A DNA stretch of 64,000 bases from Apricaphanius iberus (lineage: Eukaryota > Chordata > Actinopteri > Cyprinodontiformes > Aphaniidae), in assembly GCA_028564705.1 (NCBI GenBank), contig JAPXFQ010001355.1, forward strand, positions 744,001-808,000, written 5' to 3'. Of the stretch, positions 22,135 through 34,994 are shown piece by piece. Made by a program: the position numbers and the translations under genes. Below the pieces are notes generated by a model. That model saw only the letters and a program-made list of their open reading frames with translations. It made no database searches and had not been told where the DNA came from. How positions within the stretch are numbered: the stretch's first letter is position 1; each line of letters begins with the position of its first letter.

Positions 22135-22276
22135 TTAAAAGAAAGCTTTGATGACATTGTTCGTGAAGGGGTTTTTGATTATAATGTTCCGCAAATCCTA
22201 AATGTTTCCACAAGACCTCTGCTCCTTTTTTAACGAGTGGATTCACCAAATCAGCTGCCCCATAGGTCGCCTGCAT

Positions 22277-25129
22277 ACGTTCAGTGCAAGAATGTGCATC
22301 AAAGAACCAGGTTTGAAAGGGTACTCTCTACCGCTAGTACTTAAGAAAACGTGGTATCGTGAAGTTTACATCATTTTACTACTGACTTTGTACCAAATTA
22401 CTGGGTCTTTTGACAAAACTAGTAACGCCTATGGAAGGGAAACAGTTGGATGCAACACAAATTGAGACCGCTGACAAAAAGTAGTTTTTGTGTTAAAACA
22501 TGTTGGAAGACGAAGAGGAAGACTTGTTATATGACTATTTCTGTGTATTTTGGTTGGGATGCTGAAGATAAAACTGCCCCCACAGATTTAACCATCCCAG
22601 CCTCCTCCTCATTAGTTTGCTTTGTTAAAGACTCCCAGATCCACTGCTGACATTACTGTCCCTGCGCCTTGAAGCCTAATCAATAAAGCACTGTGTTAGA
22701 TTGGAAACTTGAGGCCGTGCCTACAAGAATCTATCGATCGCTCTTTTTTTTTTGTCTGCTCCTGCTGCTCCCTTATTGTTTTCAGCTCAAGCTCTTCCGT
22801 TCAGGCCAAGATCAAAGGTTGTATCCTTGAGGTGTACGGTTCCAGACTGAGTTACGTTTGGAGAGACGGATTTATCCTGCTGGGGATTTGTGCTTTCACT
22901 GACCTTGTCTTATCTCTGTAGTCTCTTTGTGAAAAATAAGGCTGTACAGTCATTTTTGACTATTTTTTTTGTCTGAGAGGCTGTTAAAAAGGCGACTCTG
23001 CATCGTGAAATAAAGTTTTTATGTCTATTCTGGACAATTTTACACAATTAAACAGAAAGAGATCCTTTTAGGGACGGTCAAAAGAACAGTTTTATATTCA
23101 ATAACTCTTAAGATCTCCCAACCAACCTTTTAAAATTCCTGCTCCCAATGGGGCTGCATGTCGGCTTGCCACTTAATTCTCCACGCTGTTTCAAAAATGA
23201 CAGATCCGGCTGTGGGCCCGTTGGCGGCTTGATTTTACCAGCAGCCGTACCAACAGGTTGTCAGTCCAAGCGCTGGCTGCCACACCATGAGCCAAGAAAA
23301 TCATTTAGTAAAAGGTGACCAGATTTGAGTCCCTCTGAGAGGCTTTAGATTGGATGTGAAGTGGAGGGGTGATTCATCATAGTTAATAAATGTGGCTGAC
23401 AGCTGAAATCAGCGGGAGGGAGCTCGTTCCAGGTCTGCCTACCGCCACTGCTTTTCTACTGCATGCAAATATGGACTATTAACTTTTCACATACAGCTGC
23501 AAACACCTACACAGATGGTTATGTATGAATTCAGATGCTAAGGCAGCTCAGCAATACTCAGGAGAGCAATATGTTGCAAAAGTGCGCAGCAATACTTACA
23601 AGGTAAAGGAAGGATCTTTTCAGATCTCTTTTAGTTGATATTTTCAATGTAATCTAGCATAAAAAAACAACATGTGGCATTCTAAAAACTATCCTGCCAT
23701 GTATGCTGCCTTTTGTACTGAAACAATAAGTATTAAATGAGGAGATGAAGAGGACTTTGCGGAACATCAAGTTCAATCATGTCTTCGTTGTATGTTTATT
23801 GGTTTACACTACTGGTCTAATTGTGAATGTGCATATCAGTGCCCTGTAATATACAGTGTTCTACCATGTGCCTCAACATCTCTGGGAATAGCGTTTTATC
23901 GATGATCTATAGGTTTCCCCAAGTGGTCAGTTAATCAACGAACAAGCATGCTGAGGTGAGTGAAACATTTGGATAGCCCAACGTGAGATAAATAAATAGT
24001 TTAATTAGCGACACCACAAACAGAGAGAGATTCAGTTTTACTTATCTCATACTTCACACAATCACTAGGGTGCCGTGTTTTATGGAACTTCAGCATAAGT
24101 GGCCAGAATTTTATGACTAAGCACTTGAGGCAGACATAAAACTCCTGTAAACTACCAGCTCTAAGACGCTGCATGGACAAAGACAACCAAACACTGACAA
24201 CAGCATAACTCAAAGGATAACTAAAGAACATGACTAGATTTGGAACATAAATCATAATGTAAAATGGAGAAATTCTACAATTAGCACAAACACATTACCC
24301 ATAAGTCTTTGCACCGCACAAACGTCCCCGCGCAGCCCGCCCACATCATTGGTTGACTATAGAAAGATTGACAGTTCTGATTCGAATGTGTAAATCCTTG
24401 GTATAGGACAACCCTAATTCTGATATAATGTTTGATTTAAATATTTTCCTAACCTGTCAACATCCTGAAAAAAAAAAAAACACCCACACCGGGTGCAATT
24501 CTTATGCAATTCCTTCTCTGTTTCAAACACCCCACAAATTAGTCTACTATTGCATGCCTAAAAAAACACATATATCAACAAGATAGAAATACAAATTGGT
24601 TGTAAATATCTGTCCTAATCTGTCCAAACTCATGTCAAAGAATGACCAACATCAGCTGCTCCCAATAGTAGTGCCAGTTGTTCAGAATACCTGATTCTTC
24701 ACATCATAACTTTGTGCCAGCTGAATTTAATATTTCCAAACTTTGATCAAAATAAAGACTTACCATATTTCAGGTTATTGTCATGCAGAAATGTTAAATT
24801 CTGTTACATTTTGAAGTCAGCTAATTTTACCCAACTCATATTTAATTCAGTTTGGAAATTGAAAACCAAATGAGACTTGCTAAAAAAAAACTGTCAGAAT
24901 CTCATATAAGCAGTTTGTCAAGGCAGCTATTACGACTTTATATGTACACAGCAGTGATATGATTTGATGTTATTTCCAGTTGATTTGACTAACCTTGATC
25001 ATGAATTCAGGATCAGTTTTTCAGAAAGAATAAGTGTATAGTTCTTAGTGTGCATGGAAGAAGTTTTACAAGATGTGCCAGAATCACATTTCTGAATCTG
25101 ACAGATTCAGGCGTTATAGCCAAAGCATA
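22277..25129 (+). other. Intron 3, no gene seen
   Basis: 22490-22660 and 23100-23460 look unique. The rest is AT-rich. Short frames on both strands have no recognisable domain. Confidence 0.35.
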
Positions 25130-25137
25130 ACCTAGAA

Positions 25138-25465
25138 TACATGTTTTTAACTCAAGGCCCGGGGGCCAGATCCGGCCCGCTATATCCATTTATGTGACCT
25201 TCTAAACTGTAGAGGACCATAAATAACCTTAACTTCGATTTATCTGCCGCTAAATCATATTTTATCAGTCAAATCAAATCAGGGTTTAATTTAATAGTGC
25301 TAAACCCCATCATTGTGAAAGGATGCTCTGTAATACAGTATATTATTTTAAGAAGTACTTGATGATTGCGGAGGCATATTTATTAATATTTTAAGACTTG
25401 ATGGTTTTATCTACACTTTAAGAACATTCATGTGGTCCAAAATGGAAATAGGTTTGACACCTCTG
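25138..25465 (+). mobile_element. hAT-type MITE, CAGGGGTGTCAAA family, copy 3
   Basis: The right end GGTTTGACACCTCTG is well kept. The left end is eroded, but the perfect duplication ACCTAGAA (25130-25137 and 25466-25473) fixes both boundaries. The body ACTCAAGGCCCGGGGGCC and AGGACCATAAAT match copy 2. Confidence 0.85.
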
Positions 25466-25473
25466 ACCTAGAA

Positions 25474-26734
25474 AGTAGAAAATGTCTATTGAGAGACAGA
25501 GATTCAATAATTTAATTTTGTGTTCATAAATGTTACTTTGGTGTCTAACTCCTCCATCTGCTACTCCTAGTTCCTTCCTAAGATGACTTTGCGAGGAAAC
25601 ACTTGTTGTCTTGGTACATTATATATTGGTTCTATTACTTTGCAGGCGCTGCTTATTTGTAGATGATAGCAGTTGGGCAGAAAGGTAGACTCGATTCTTG
25701 GCATTGTTGACCATGAAATAAACCTCAAAGGAAACACAGCACAGCAAATCTCTTGTTGTCTGCAGTTGTTTTTGACTGGTCTCTTTCACACTGTGCCATG
25801 CTAAACTGGCAAAGCAAAATACAATATGGTGACTGACCGTTGGCAGGTGCTATAAAGCCATGGGTTTGTGCTAATCTTCTGTTTTAAGCTTTCAGCTGCA
25901 CACGGTCAAGTCACAGGATTATCTAGCCCTGGGTTGAGCCATCAGGGAGTTTCATTTGTCTCGCAGTTTCTTGATCATATTTTTTTTTTCTAAAGCCTTT
26001 TCAGTGCTCAGATACTTTCATACAGTTTTATAAATCTAAGTGAAATTTCCAGTGCTGCTTCCTACCTTTTTTAAAATGGTCCAATGGTCGGTAACAGCAA
26101 GGTTTAAAGACACTATTTGAAACAGATTTTCTGTAAAAATTTTGTTTTTAATGATTTGTATTACTTAGACTTATAGACCCTTGAGCACATAAAGGAACTT
26201 TTTAAAAATCTTTAAAAAAGTATATTTACTTCATCTGCAGTTCATCCACAAACATTTTGTTCTGACCACTCTTTTATGCAAAACAAATGATTTTAAATAG
26301 TGCTCTCAATTGGCAAAGGGTTACGACTCCAGACACATGTATTGCTCATGTGTGTGGCTTTGTTGAGACCCTAGAGTTTATTGTTGTTATATTCATTCAT
26401 GATTGTTGTATGTTTTGATAGAACAATGCTAAGGTCACTGCTTTCTCAAAGTAGTTTAGGTTTCCTTTGGTTTCATTTTCTGATATTTTAGAGAAGCTCT
26501 TCTTCCAGCTGCTGTCAGATTTTACTAAAGAATACTGTCTTTGCCTACAGTCTCGATTGAAACATTGCATGCACAAACTGCAGCTGTTTAGTCATTGGCA
26601 GCTGTGACATTCTCACTCCTCATGGATTTAAGTGCAATGACCTTTCTTGGTATTGAAATTTTACACCTATACGTGTGGAGAGGTTGATCACAGATGTTGT
26701 TCCTTAACTTAATAGCTGCACAGATGTACAGTGG
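25474..26734 (+). other. Intron 3, no gene seen
   Basis: AT-rich intronic DNA with no supported feature. Confidence 0.4.
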
Positions 26735-27045
26735 GTTGTATGGTGTTTCACATTTGGTCCTGTTCTATTCACATATTTGAGGTGTTTTGGAGAACTTTAT
26801 GATACAGACCAATAAAAAGTACTTTCTCAGATTGAAGTGAAAGGTAAAGAAAAAATGCCTTTCAGACTTTTTTACCAATGGTGTTTTAAAAATGTTGCAT
26901 GCATTTGGATTTAGTCATCCTGGGTCAATACTTTGTCAAACCCAATGTTGCTGCAATTATAGCTGCAAGTCTTTGTGGACCCAGAAGTAATATTCTTTGA
27001 AAAACAGCTCAAGCTTAGTCAGAATGGATGGAGGGTTTCTGTGAT
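26735..27045 (+). repeat. Fragment of a dispersed DNA repeat
   Basis: GCATTTGGATTTAGTC, GGGTCAATACTTTGTCAAAC and GCTGCAATTATAGCTGCAAG, then CAGCTCAAGCTTAGTCAGA-TGGATGGAG, follow the order of a widespread fish DNA-transposon repeat. Fragments of apparently the same family are at 58557-58700 and 60440-60660. Family assignment is from memory only. Confidence 0.45.
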
Positions 27046-27055
27046 TTACTGTTTT

Positions 27056-27640
27056 AAAAGAGCAACTCACCCCCAAACCAACTTTTTTAGTCGATAAAGT
27101 GTATAAATGAGTGTCTGACAGTGCTGTCTATAACCCTAACCCCTATTATTTTGTTTTTTATGTGCATCTTAGTAAAATATTTAATAATTTTCAGCCTAAA
27201 ATGACCAGTGTGGCGCCCTCTTCAGGTTAAAATACAAAACTGTACTTGAATTGCAAAAGGGCATTGCTTTTCACTCTGCAGTGGTGTGGGGTACAAAAGC
27301 CGAGTCGCTGCCCACGCCCCCTCCAAAGAACCTTCCTCCTGTTTCTTCTCTTTCCTCTGGTGAAGGAGGTGGATGGAAATACTCCACCTCTAAAGGATCG
27401 CTTTGAGGCATAGAAGCATGCCTAGCTCTCCATCTTTCTCACTGTCTGTGCCGCTGCAAAAGCAATGCTCTCAGCATGTCAATCCTACACAGACCTGGAT
27501 CTGTCATCAGGTGATTTGCAGCATTAGTTTGCCACCACACATAGCAGTATGCATCTACAGTGGACACCTCGTGTTTGCAAGCGATAGGAACCACAACCAT
27601 GCAAAAATAGCTCAAATCCACCAATACTAGAGACCCCCTC
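27056..27640 (+). mobile_element. Non-autonomous TIR element (AGAGCAACTCACCCCC family), longest copy
   Basis: The left terminus AAAAGAGCAACTCACCCCC is the reverse complement of the right terminus of the copy at 17291. The body follows the copy at 198 through the GAAGGAGGTGG, CTCCACCTC and CATCTTTCTCACTGTCTGTG blocks. The right end is not preserved. No protein is supported; the two 60-75 codon frames are not conserved in the other copies. Confidence 0.7.
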
Positions 27641-27678
27641 TAAAAACTGTGATAAGTACCCATTCTAATGGTGCAAAC

Positions 27679-27991
27679 TAAGTTTGCAACAATGCCACTT
27701 TTTTCAAACTGATACGATAACGATACATGGATCTGAGTACTTGCCAATACCTAGTACCAAGCCGATACTTATACCACACAAAAAAACCATCTTTTTACAA
27801 CAATTAATTAATCCAATAAAAAACATTTTTAAATGACCACAAAACTAACATTCCAAGTGAAATGTTAGAATTTGCAGAGTTGGCACTTCTGAAATATAGG
27901 TTCATGGTATCGGTTTAACTGATACAGATACTAGTTTAGAATGACATTGGCCCCAATAACCAATACTAGTATCTCTATCAGTGCATCCCTA
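27679..27991 (-). mobile_element. hAT-type MITE, TAGGGATGCAC family, copy 2
   Basis: In reverse orientation: it ends TATCAGTGCATCCCTA at 27991 and begins with the eroded complement of GTATTGTTGCATCCCTA. It contains GTATCGGTTTAACTGATAC and GTACTTGCCAATACCTAGTACC. The flanks do not give a convincing duplication. Confidence 0.65.
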
Positions 27992-30900
27992 TTTCAAGCA
28001 CCAAACATACAAACATATAATAATATACAAACAATATGTATTAATATACACAGTGGAAATAGTTTTGGCTGTATCTTAGAACTAACATCCAGGGTCGTCC
28101 TTATCTTGACTTTTGGGTGGTTAGGCTATCATAGAAGATGAATAGAACTCCTGGATTGGCTGATTGGCAAGTGTCAACCAATAGATTATCAGGTAGCCTT
28201 GCACCTAGGCATTTTAACTACCAAAGCTGAATTTTTCTATCCAATATTTTTTATATCATTTACACGAAAATCTATTTATCTGCCTGTTAAATGTGATGTC
28301 TAGCCACTCAGAAAGGGTGATGATGGGCAGGGATATGTTTTGAAAGCGTCTAGCCTTCCAACCCAAGAAGAAGAAAGCCAGGTGTTGCTGCACTGTGTGA
28401 GAAGAATCGGAAATCTTTTTTTTTCCTCAGTAAAATACTTACTCTGTAACTTTGGGGATATTTGCCCTCTATTGCCCTCTTATGTCTTGAAGCGTAACGT
28501 CACTGTCGTACAACCAAATCTTTATGGAGCACATCTGAACAGCCCAACGTACTGATGGTTTTACAAGCTTGCTAGCCAAAACAACAAATTCCTCAAACTA
28601 ACTGGGTGTAAGTTGGTAGTTAGTTTCGTCTTCATGCCTGACCAAACACAATAAACCAAGAACAAGCATTTATTACTTACCAATACAGTAGCAACACGGC
28701 TAGTTCAGTATCCCTATTTAATCCCATTGTAGAGCTCTCCAGTGAGTGGCCAATGGTGGGTCAATGTTGACTCTTGTCTTGTCTTTTGCTCTATCACTTT
28801 CTCATTTTCTTTTCCTCGCTTCTTCTGAAAGCGTCCTTTTTGGATCTGCCATGGCTGAAGTCTCCAAACAACGGACTTGGCTATATCTGTTTGGTAGCAT
28901 GTGATGTAATGCCGTAAAGTAAAACTCAGTCAGTACTTATGGGAGTGGTCCCAGAAGAGAAAACTTCAGTTGTCAGTAGATGGAGGCTCCCAGGATATGA
29001 CAGTTGCAAAAATGGACATAATAGATGGTGGTGTCCGGCCGAAACGTTTCTAAAACACATTTTTAAGGTATTAAAGTTGCAGAGACATCTTTAAAAGTAA
29101 CCCACAAACCATCACCAATACCGCCTCCTCGGATGCCTTGTTTGTTTATGCGGAAGCCACACTTTTTCTTGTGAGATTTTGTGAGATTTCCCATCTCAGC
29201 CTGGAAAGTTCATGAGTAAAATTTGTTCGTGTGTGGTGTCTCGTCATTGTGGTCTCTCAAGGTTTGGAAATTGTACAACCATTTTAAAATGTTGGCATGA
29301 AAGCCATCCTCAACATTTGCACAAATTTCCTTATTAATTTTTTCCCCCTAACCTTGGTACGTTAAACCACAGGCAGTGGGAAGGTCCTCGTTGTTGCGCA
29401 GCACTTTTTGTTCTCAATCTGAGTAAAATTGGAATTCACAAGTTGTCCCATGTGCTCATGTTTGTCAACAGCCCCAGTGGCCCTGATGAAAGCGACTTCT
29501 CTAACTAACCCACAGCTTCTCTCTTCCTCCGTCTCTCTTTTGATCATGGAGCAGTAGCATGCCTGAACACCAAATAAGGCCATGAGCCCCCCAGCAATAA
29601 ATGAATGTGTCCAACTATACCAGAACACAAACATTCCCACTGTTACTGCTAAAAAAAAGGACAGAGATTAGCTTTTTTTCCCCCAAGGAAGTCTTTTCAT
29701 TATTTTGGTCTCAAAGATGTTAAATGAGGGCATTGATACATAAATTTACATTTGTTTCATCATTATCCATCGTTCTGGCTAAAAACCTATAACTGCCTAC
29801 ACCCAATTTGCCGGGCAGCTTCAAGAGCTTCTCCTCTCGTGCTTTTTTCATGCAAGGCTAGCGTGACTGCTCAATCGATTTGCCTTTGTGTACTCTCCCT
29901 TCACACATAAGTGGTCTAAACACTGATCTATCACCACTCCAATTGTGCAGTTTGTCAATTGGCAATTTGGGTGAACGGCGCTTGGATTGTTCTTCAGTTG
30001 CGCTCGGGCTCCTAATTTGCCAACGTGTCAGTTGTGGAAGACAGCGCTGAGCAGGTACAGAGCTGCTGTGATTGTGTTGATTAAAGCACTGAGAGCTTCT
30101 GCTCATTATGTCCGCTGCGGAGAAGGAACTATACTCCCTGGTGATGTTACAGGCTAAAGTTCCTCTTTCTTCACTCCTCCTCTTTGTAATGTCTTGGATT
30201 TCTTCCTGTTGTGGAACCTAAAATCATAAAACACCTCACTCCTTTGTGCTCCTTTGTTCCGTCTTTATCATCTTTTCCTTAAAAAAAGAAAAAACAAAAA
30301 CCCCAGAATGTTACTCTGTCCTTCCAAAAAACTCATCCGAATGCTTTCTTTCCTGCTCTGCTGTAAGTTTTTATCCCTTTGACCGGTGGCTTTCCTCTTT
30401 TCACTTTTGGTGTCTTGACCTCCTTGTGAACCCTGCTGAGCCCTGGTGAGTTTTAGTTGGTGGTCCTGAATGAAGCACGTCTTTTACAGAAGGTGGTGAA
30501 CAATGGAGCAGCTCTGCCAACTCGGCTCCAGGCAGGGGGGCTGCCGAGGGCAGAGTGTCCCAGGGAAGAGAGGCTATTCTGGGCAGAGGGAGCCCCTCCT
30601 CCACCGAGCTACAGGATTCCAGTAGAAACAGGAGGGCTCGTCCCAATTGGGCCATACTGGGTAAAGAAAAATTGTATTGTCTTTATGTGTCTCGTCATGT
30701 ATGATTGTCACAGAGTTGAACAAAAACAAGGAAATGTATATGCTACTGTACATTGTGAAATCCTGGTTGATGGTTTATCTGCCATATGTCGCCAAGTGTT
30801 GACCCTGATCTACTTGTTTTTGACCCATAAAAGCACAATTTTTTGTGATTTTGTACTATTGGTTCATGTTACATTCTGACCAGCAGGCTATGCTAATCAA

Positions 30901-33654
30901 GCCAAGTTAATGTGAAATAATTATTGGAGATCTTTGGTATTGGCTTTTTTTTTTTATCGAGATCTGATACATCAATATAGTGTAAAAGTTCATTTCTCAA
31001 AACCGTTATAAACTGATTCCTCCAACAGATGTCTACCTAAACGTTCAAGGTTGGCTGCGAAATACAGAAGCCACAGGATATATTGCGAGTTTTGTGAAAC
31101 AAAGAAAATAATTCCTGGGAGGTAAATGTCTTCATGCCCATCCGTCTGTTTGTTTGTTTATAAGCAAGATAACAAAAAAAAAAAATTATAGAAATGTTTA
31201 ATGAAATCTGTCAGGAAATGGGACTGGGAACAACATATTACATTTTGGCGTTGATCCGAGATGATGATCAAATCCACCCACTAACCAGCAGTGCTACTCT
31301 CCTCTCCTCTCTCATGTCAGAGCTCACAAGTGGCTCCACTGGCGCAGCAGCCCCGAATTCCCACCTCAGCCAGAAGAGCGCTGCGATAACACGAACACAG
31401 CGGTGTCTCATTCAGAGAAATGTTATTACCTCTGCAAAGGAGGTTATGGTTTCAAAACGAAATAAATCATAAAAAATATATAAAAAATAAACTAGTGCGA
31501 GGGTAAAGAGAGCATAATTAGGCTGAGGGAAGCTGAGACGTTGTGTGTAGCTGCTCTCTTTGTTAATTTCCCATTTGTGCAGTTATACGGTATTTATTAC
31601 AGATAGTTGACAACCCTTTAGGGACTCGTTTGAAGAAAAGTGACTACAAGCATATCTTGCAACCTCGTTCTGGTCATAGTGGATCACGTAGAACTTGAAA
31701 AAAAAAAGTAAAATTTTGTTGGGGGTAGCTCTTCCAGTTTGAGATTTTGATTGCGAGGAGTACCAATCATAGCTACCACCGGCATCTCGTCCTCCGTCTA
31801 GCCCCGCCCTGAGCAGCTACTGCTGGCATCTTGTCCTCTGACTTCTCGCCATTGAGTAGCTCAAGCCGGCATCTTGTCGCTGATTGGTTGCTGCCATGCG
31901 TTTGCTGCCCCAAAGTTTAAATTTCTCAACTTCATGCAGCAGCTGCGTTGATGCCTTAATGGACCGTTGGAGCAGCACTTGCTTGGGTGCGCACATGCCT
32001 GCTGCGCAGATGCGCACTAATTGCTGCGTCCCAGCTTGCCTTAGCCTCATGCCCACTTGCTGGATAGGTACCATGGGCTTTGCATGTAATCTAACTGCCC
32101 TGCTGCCTGGATGTGCTGACCGATGTTAATGCGGCTTTTGATGCAAAAACTGAGTATGGTATGAAAGTAAGGTATAAAAGTTGCATCAAAAAACAAAAAA
32201 AGAGAAATAATACAATAGTTTCATAAATGACATTTTAATGCCGATATTTGCTGATAACAATGTTAGGCTGATAAAATAGGAACCTAATTAATGATCTTTG
32301 CTAAAAGTTTCGATGAGAGAGAGCAAACATTTCCCCGTCAGTGGATTCTCCGAAGCAAAACCCATTTTCCCATTCAGCAACCCAAGAGAAGAGAGAGATG
32401 GAGGGCTTGAGGAGGTAGCAAGAGTGGAAGGAAGAAGGAACCAGTAGGGAATGTCAGGTTTTGATGTTCCCTCTGTGCCATTTTGGCGTATGAATTTCCA
32501 TATTAGAGGGCAGTCAGTCTGTGTGACCTCTACATTAGTTTTATGGCCAGAAAACAGCTTATTGAAGGCTGTGATGGGAGGGAGGTGGGGGTCGGTCATT
32601 CACTTAACATCACAAACCTGCTGAAAAGTCAACCTGCTCTGTGTTTCAATGAATCTTGTGTTATGATTCACTGCATTTGGGGTTAATAAACGCCATGCAT
32701 GCGTGCATGCTAGAACGCACCTCCTTGTGAATGTATAAATTCTCTGGTTGGACCGAGAAGGCGTTGACTTAAAAAAAAAAAAAAAAAAAAGCAAGCCCAC
32801 GTGCACGGAGCCTGATCTTCGAGTGGATGCACATTTGCATGCTTGCACGTCCAATCAGAAAACAGGACGGGAAGGCAGACACATTCTCGCTGCAGGTTTT
32901 GCTGAAGGCAGGATTGCATCAATGAGGCTGTGAGCTTGAATCACTGACCAAAACCTACAGGGCAGAACACATTTTGTTTGCTTGATTTCAGTTCTTCACC
33001 CACCTTTTTAACATTCATTCTGAAGATATTTAAGAGTTTTGTTGGTTTGTTTTTTAACACGTACCTTTTTTCTTATTATTCTTGCTTCTGAAAAATGTAG
33101 TTTTTGGTTTTTGTTTTCAGAAAGATGATAAAAAGGATGAGGCAGCAACAGATGCCCAAGTTTCTTAAAAGTTTACGATAAAAAAATTTGAATAACAATA
33201 ACATCATATATTCATTATATTATATAATATGGTTATATTTATTATTTACAGCTGTAACTGTTTTAAAGCTCATTAGACACATTTACTGTTGCAGATTTAA
33301 CAGCACTTTAATGCCATTAAACATTAATATTCAGTAAATTACAATGTTATTGTAAAGTTCATTTCATTCAGCAACTCAATTCACTAAGTCAAACCCGTTA
33401 TCCTGATCAAGTCCACAAAACCATGTTTTCAAGCCTTTGTTTATTATTAGAATGTTTGTCGCTTACGGTTAAACAAAACAGACATTCAAGATTAGGAGAT
33501 ATATTAAATTCCCCTCTCGCCCCCCGCAGGTGGTTTCCCATCCATTCCAAACTCAGGTCCTCTACCAGAGGCATTGGAGCTTGAGGTTCCTGCACAGTAT
33601 CTTTTCTGATCTAAGTCCTGCACTTTTCTGTTTTCTTATTCCACGAATACTTTC
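27992..33654 (+). other. Intron 3, long stretch without supported gene
   Basis: Nothing certain. Noted: a minus-strand 92-codon frame at 29362-29640 with an acceptor-like upstream sequence; a GC-richer patch at 31740-32130 that may be an old MITE; an A20 tract at 32771-32790; an exon-like acceptor at about 33108-33120. None is strong enough to annotate as a gene. Confidence 0.3.
32771..32790 (+). repeat. Poly-A tract, 20 bp
   Basis: Uninterrupted A run. No LINE or SINE body was recognised immediately 5' of it. Confidence 0.9.
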
Positions 33655-33662
33655 CCTGCCAG

Positions 33663-34871
33663 CAATGGCGGCTGGTCTATTATGGGCGCTGGGGCGCCGC
33701 CCCTCCTAACAATTTTAGAAAGAAAAAAAAGAAAAAAAAAGTTTACGTTTGACCAAAACATGACTTTCTCCAGTACAGGTGTAGTGTCTTACACACTAGA
33801 AGGAGGGGAGGGAGGAAGGGTGGGGATTGTTTTTGTCTGCCAGCTTCATCGTGTGCTGCAACAACATCATAAATGTGTAGTTTTATACTTGGGGCGGTGA
33901 GGAACAGCGCCCTTGCTGTCTAACCAATGGCGCTCTAATAGAGTATAAAAACGTCACTACATATCATTTATTCAACCAATCAGAGATGCGCAATGTTAAA
34001 TCAGATTTAACATGGACTTTTTGGTTTGTCTGCTGAGTCTTTACAGTAAATTGTGACATTTTATAACTAAGTCTATATTACATTTGATTTATTTAATACT
34101 TAACACAGCTGCTGATATCCAAATATTAAGTTTATTCATATATTTTGGTTATTTCTATCTTGCATTACTTCTTATTTTTTATAATGAGATCACACATATC
34201 ATCTCCCTCCTAACATTTATATCAGCCAAACCTTTATCAGCAGCTGTGTAGAAATAATAAAGAACAGCAGAAATATAACAGCCTTTTCTCCATCATATCT
34301 TCTCATACTCTGAATGGCTTTAAGTGGAGCTCTGGCAGGTTCTCCCAGTATGAACAGAGTGATCCCAGTCTGAACCAGAACCTCCATAGACAGCTCAGTG
34401 TTTCCTCCTCTACAGTAGCAGTCTGTTCTAGAGAAACTGTTGAAGCCTCTGACTGAAATCATTCTGTTGTTGTAGAATAGTCCTATTAAGAGGATAATCA
34501 GGGTTGTTCAACGTTAATAAGAAACTGCTTTACATATAGAAAATGTTAGCTGGTTAGTTTGTGTTAGCAACTGGCTGAAAGATCAATATGTCAATATATG
34601 AACATGTAGTCAATGTGTGAATATGATTGTGGAGTTAAAAAACAAATTCTACTAATATCTATTTATAAAATAAGAGCTATGGTAATTGGATTTCTCCTTT
34701 TGCTCTAAAAAGTGTAGTTTTTTCAGTCATATTTAGGAATGCTAATTAGTCTGAATTAATTCACAGAAATCCCTTAATTAATTAAGTTTAAAAAAAATAT
34801 TTCGTTTGACAACCCTAATATCTAGCCATCATCATAGCCCCCCCTGGAGAAAATTCCACCAACCGCCACTG
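33663..34871 (+). mobile_element. hAT-type element with CAATGGCGGCTGGT ends, 1.2 kb
   Basis: Left end CAATGGCGGCTGGT and right end ACCAACCGCCACTG are inverted complements, with a perfect duplication CCTGCCAG at 33655-33662 and 34872-34879. The interior holds a minus-strand 81-codon frame (34217-34462) with a hydrophobic segment, but no transposase. It is presumably mobilised in trans. Confidence 0.85.
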
Positions 34872-34994
34872 CCTGCCAGCATCTTACACCCTGCTGTTAT
34901 GTGCTGGATTGTCTCAGGTGCCTCTTTGCACAGCCTTCACCTTGGGTCTTGTCTGGTGTGGTAGACCTGAGCCTATATCGTTCTGGTCCTTAGA

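Larger units (their letters stand above)
21029..22276 (-). pseudogene. hAT transposase BED-finger exon split by a TTAA element
   Basis: On the minus strand, 22276-22139 encodes a segment containing AEVLWKHLGFAEHYNQKP, then LHEQCHQSFLL. The sequence resumes at 21107 with GGNTSNLIKHL and, after one frameshift, YKDRHPDLMKEFKQ, followed by a GTAAGT donor at 21028. Tryptophan-Lys-x-x-Gly-Phe, Cys, and His-x5-His in this order are the signature of a BED zinc finger from a hAT transposase. The first zinc cysteine is replaced by His. Removing the 21108-22134 insert together with one TTAA leaves the reading frame intact across the junction. So the exon was coding-like when the insert arrived. No transposase catalytic core was found nearby. 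Confidence 0.7.

Noticed and set aside
21896..22276. 126-codon minus-strand frame taken as a single protein
   Set aside because: Only the first third is BED-finger sequence; the rest is transposon DNA and an Ile-Tyr run from the AT microsatellite.
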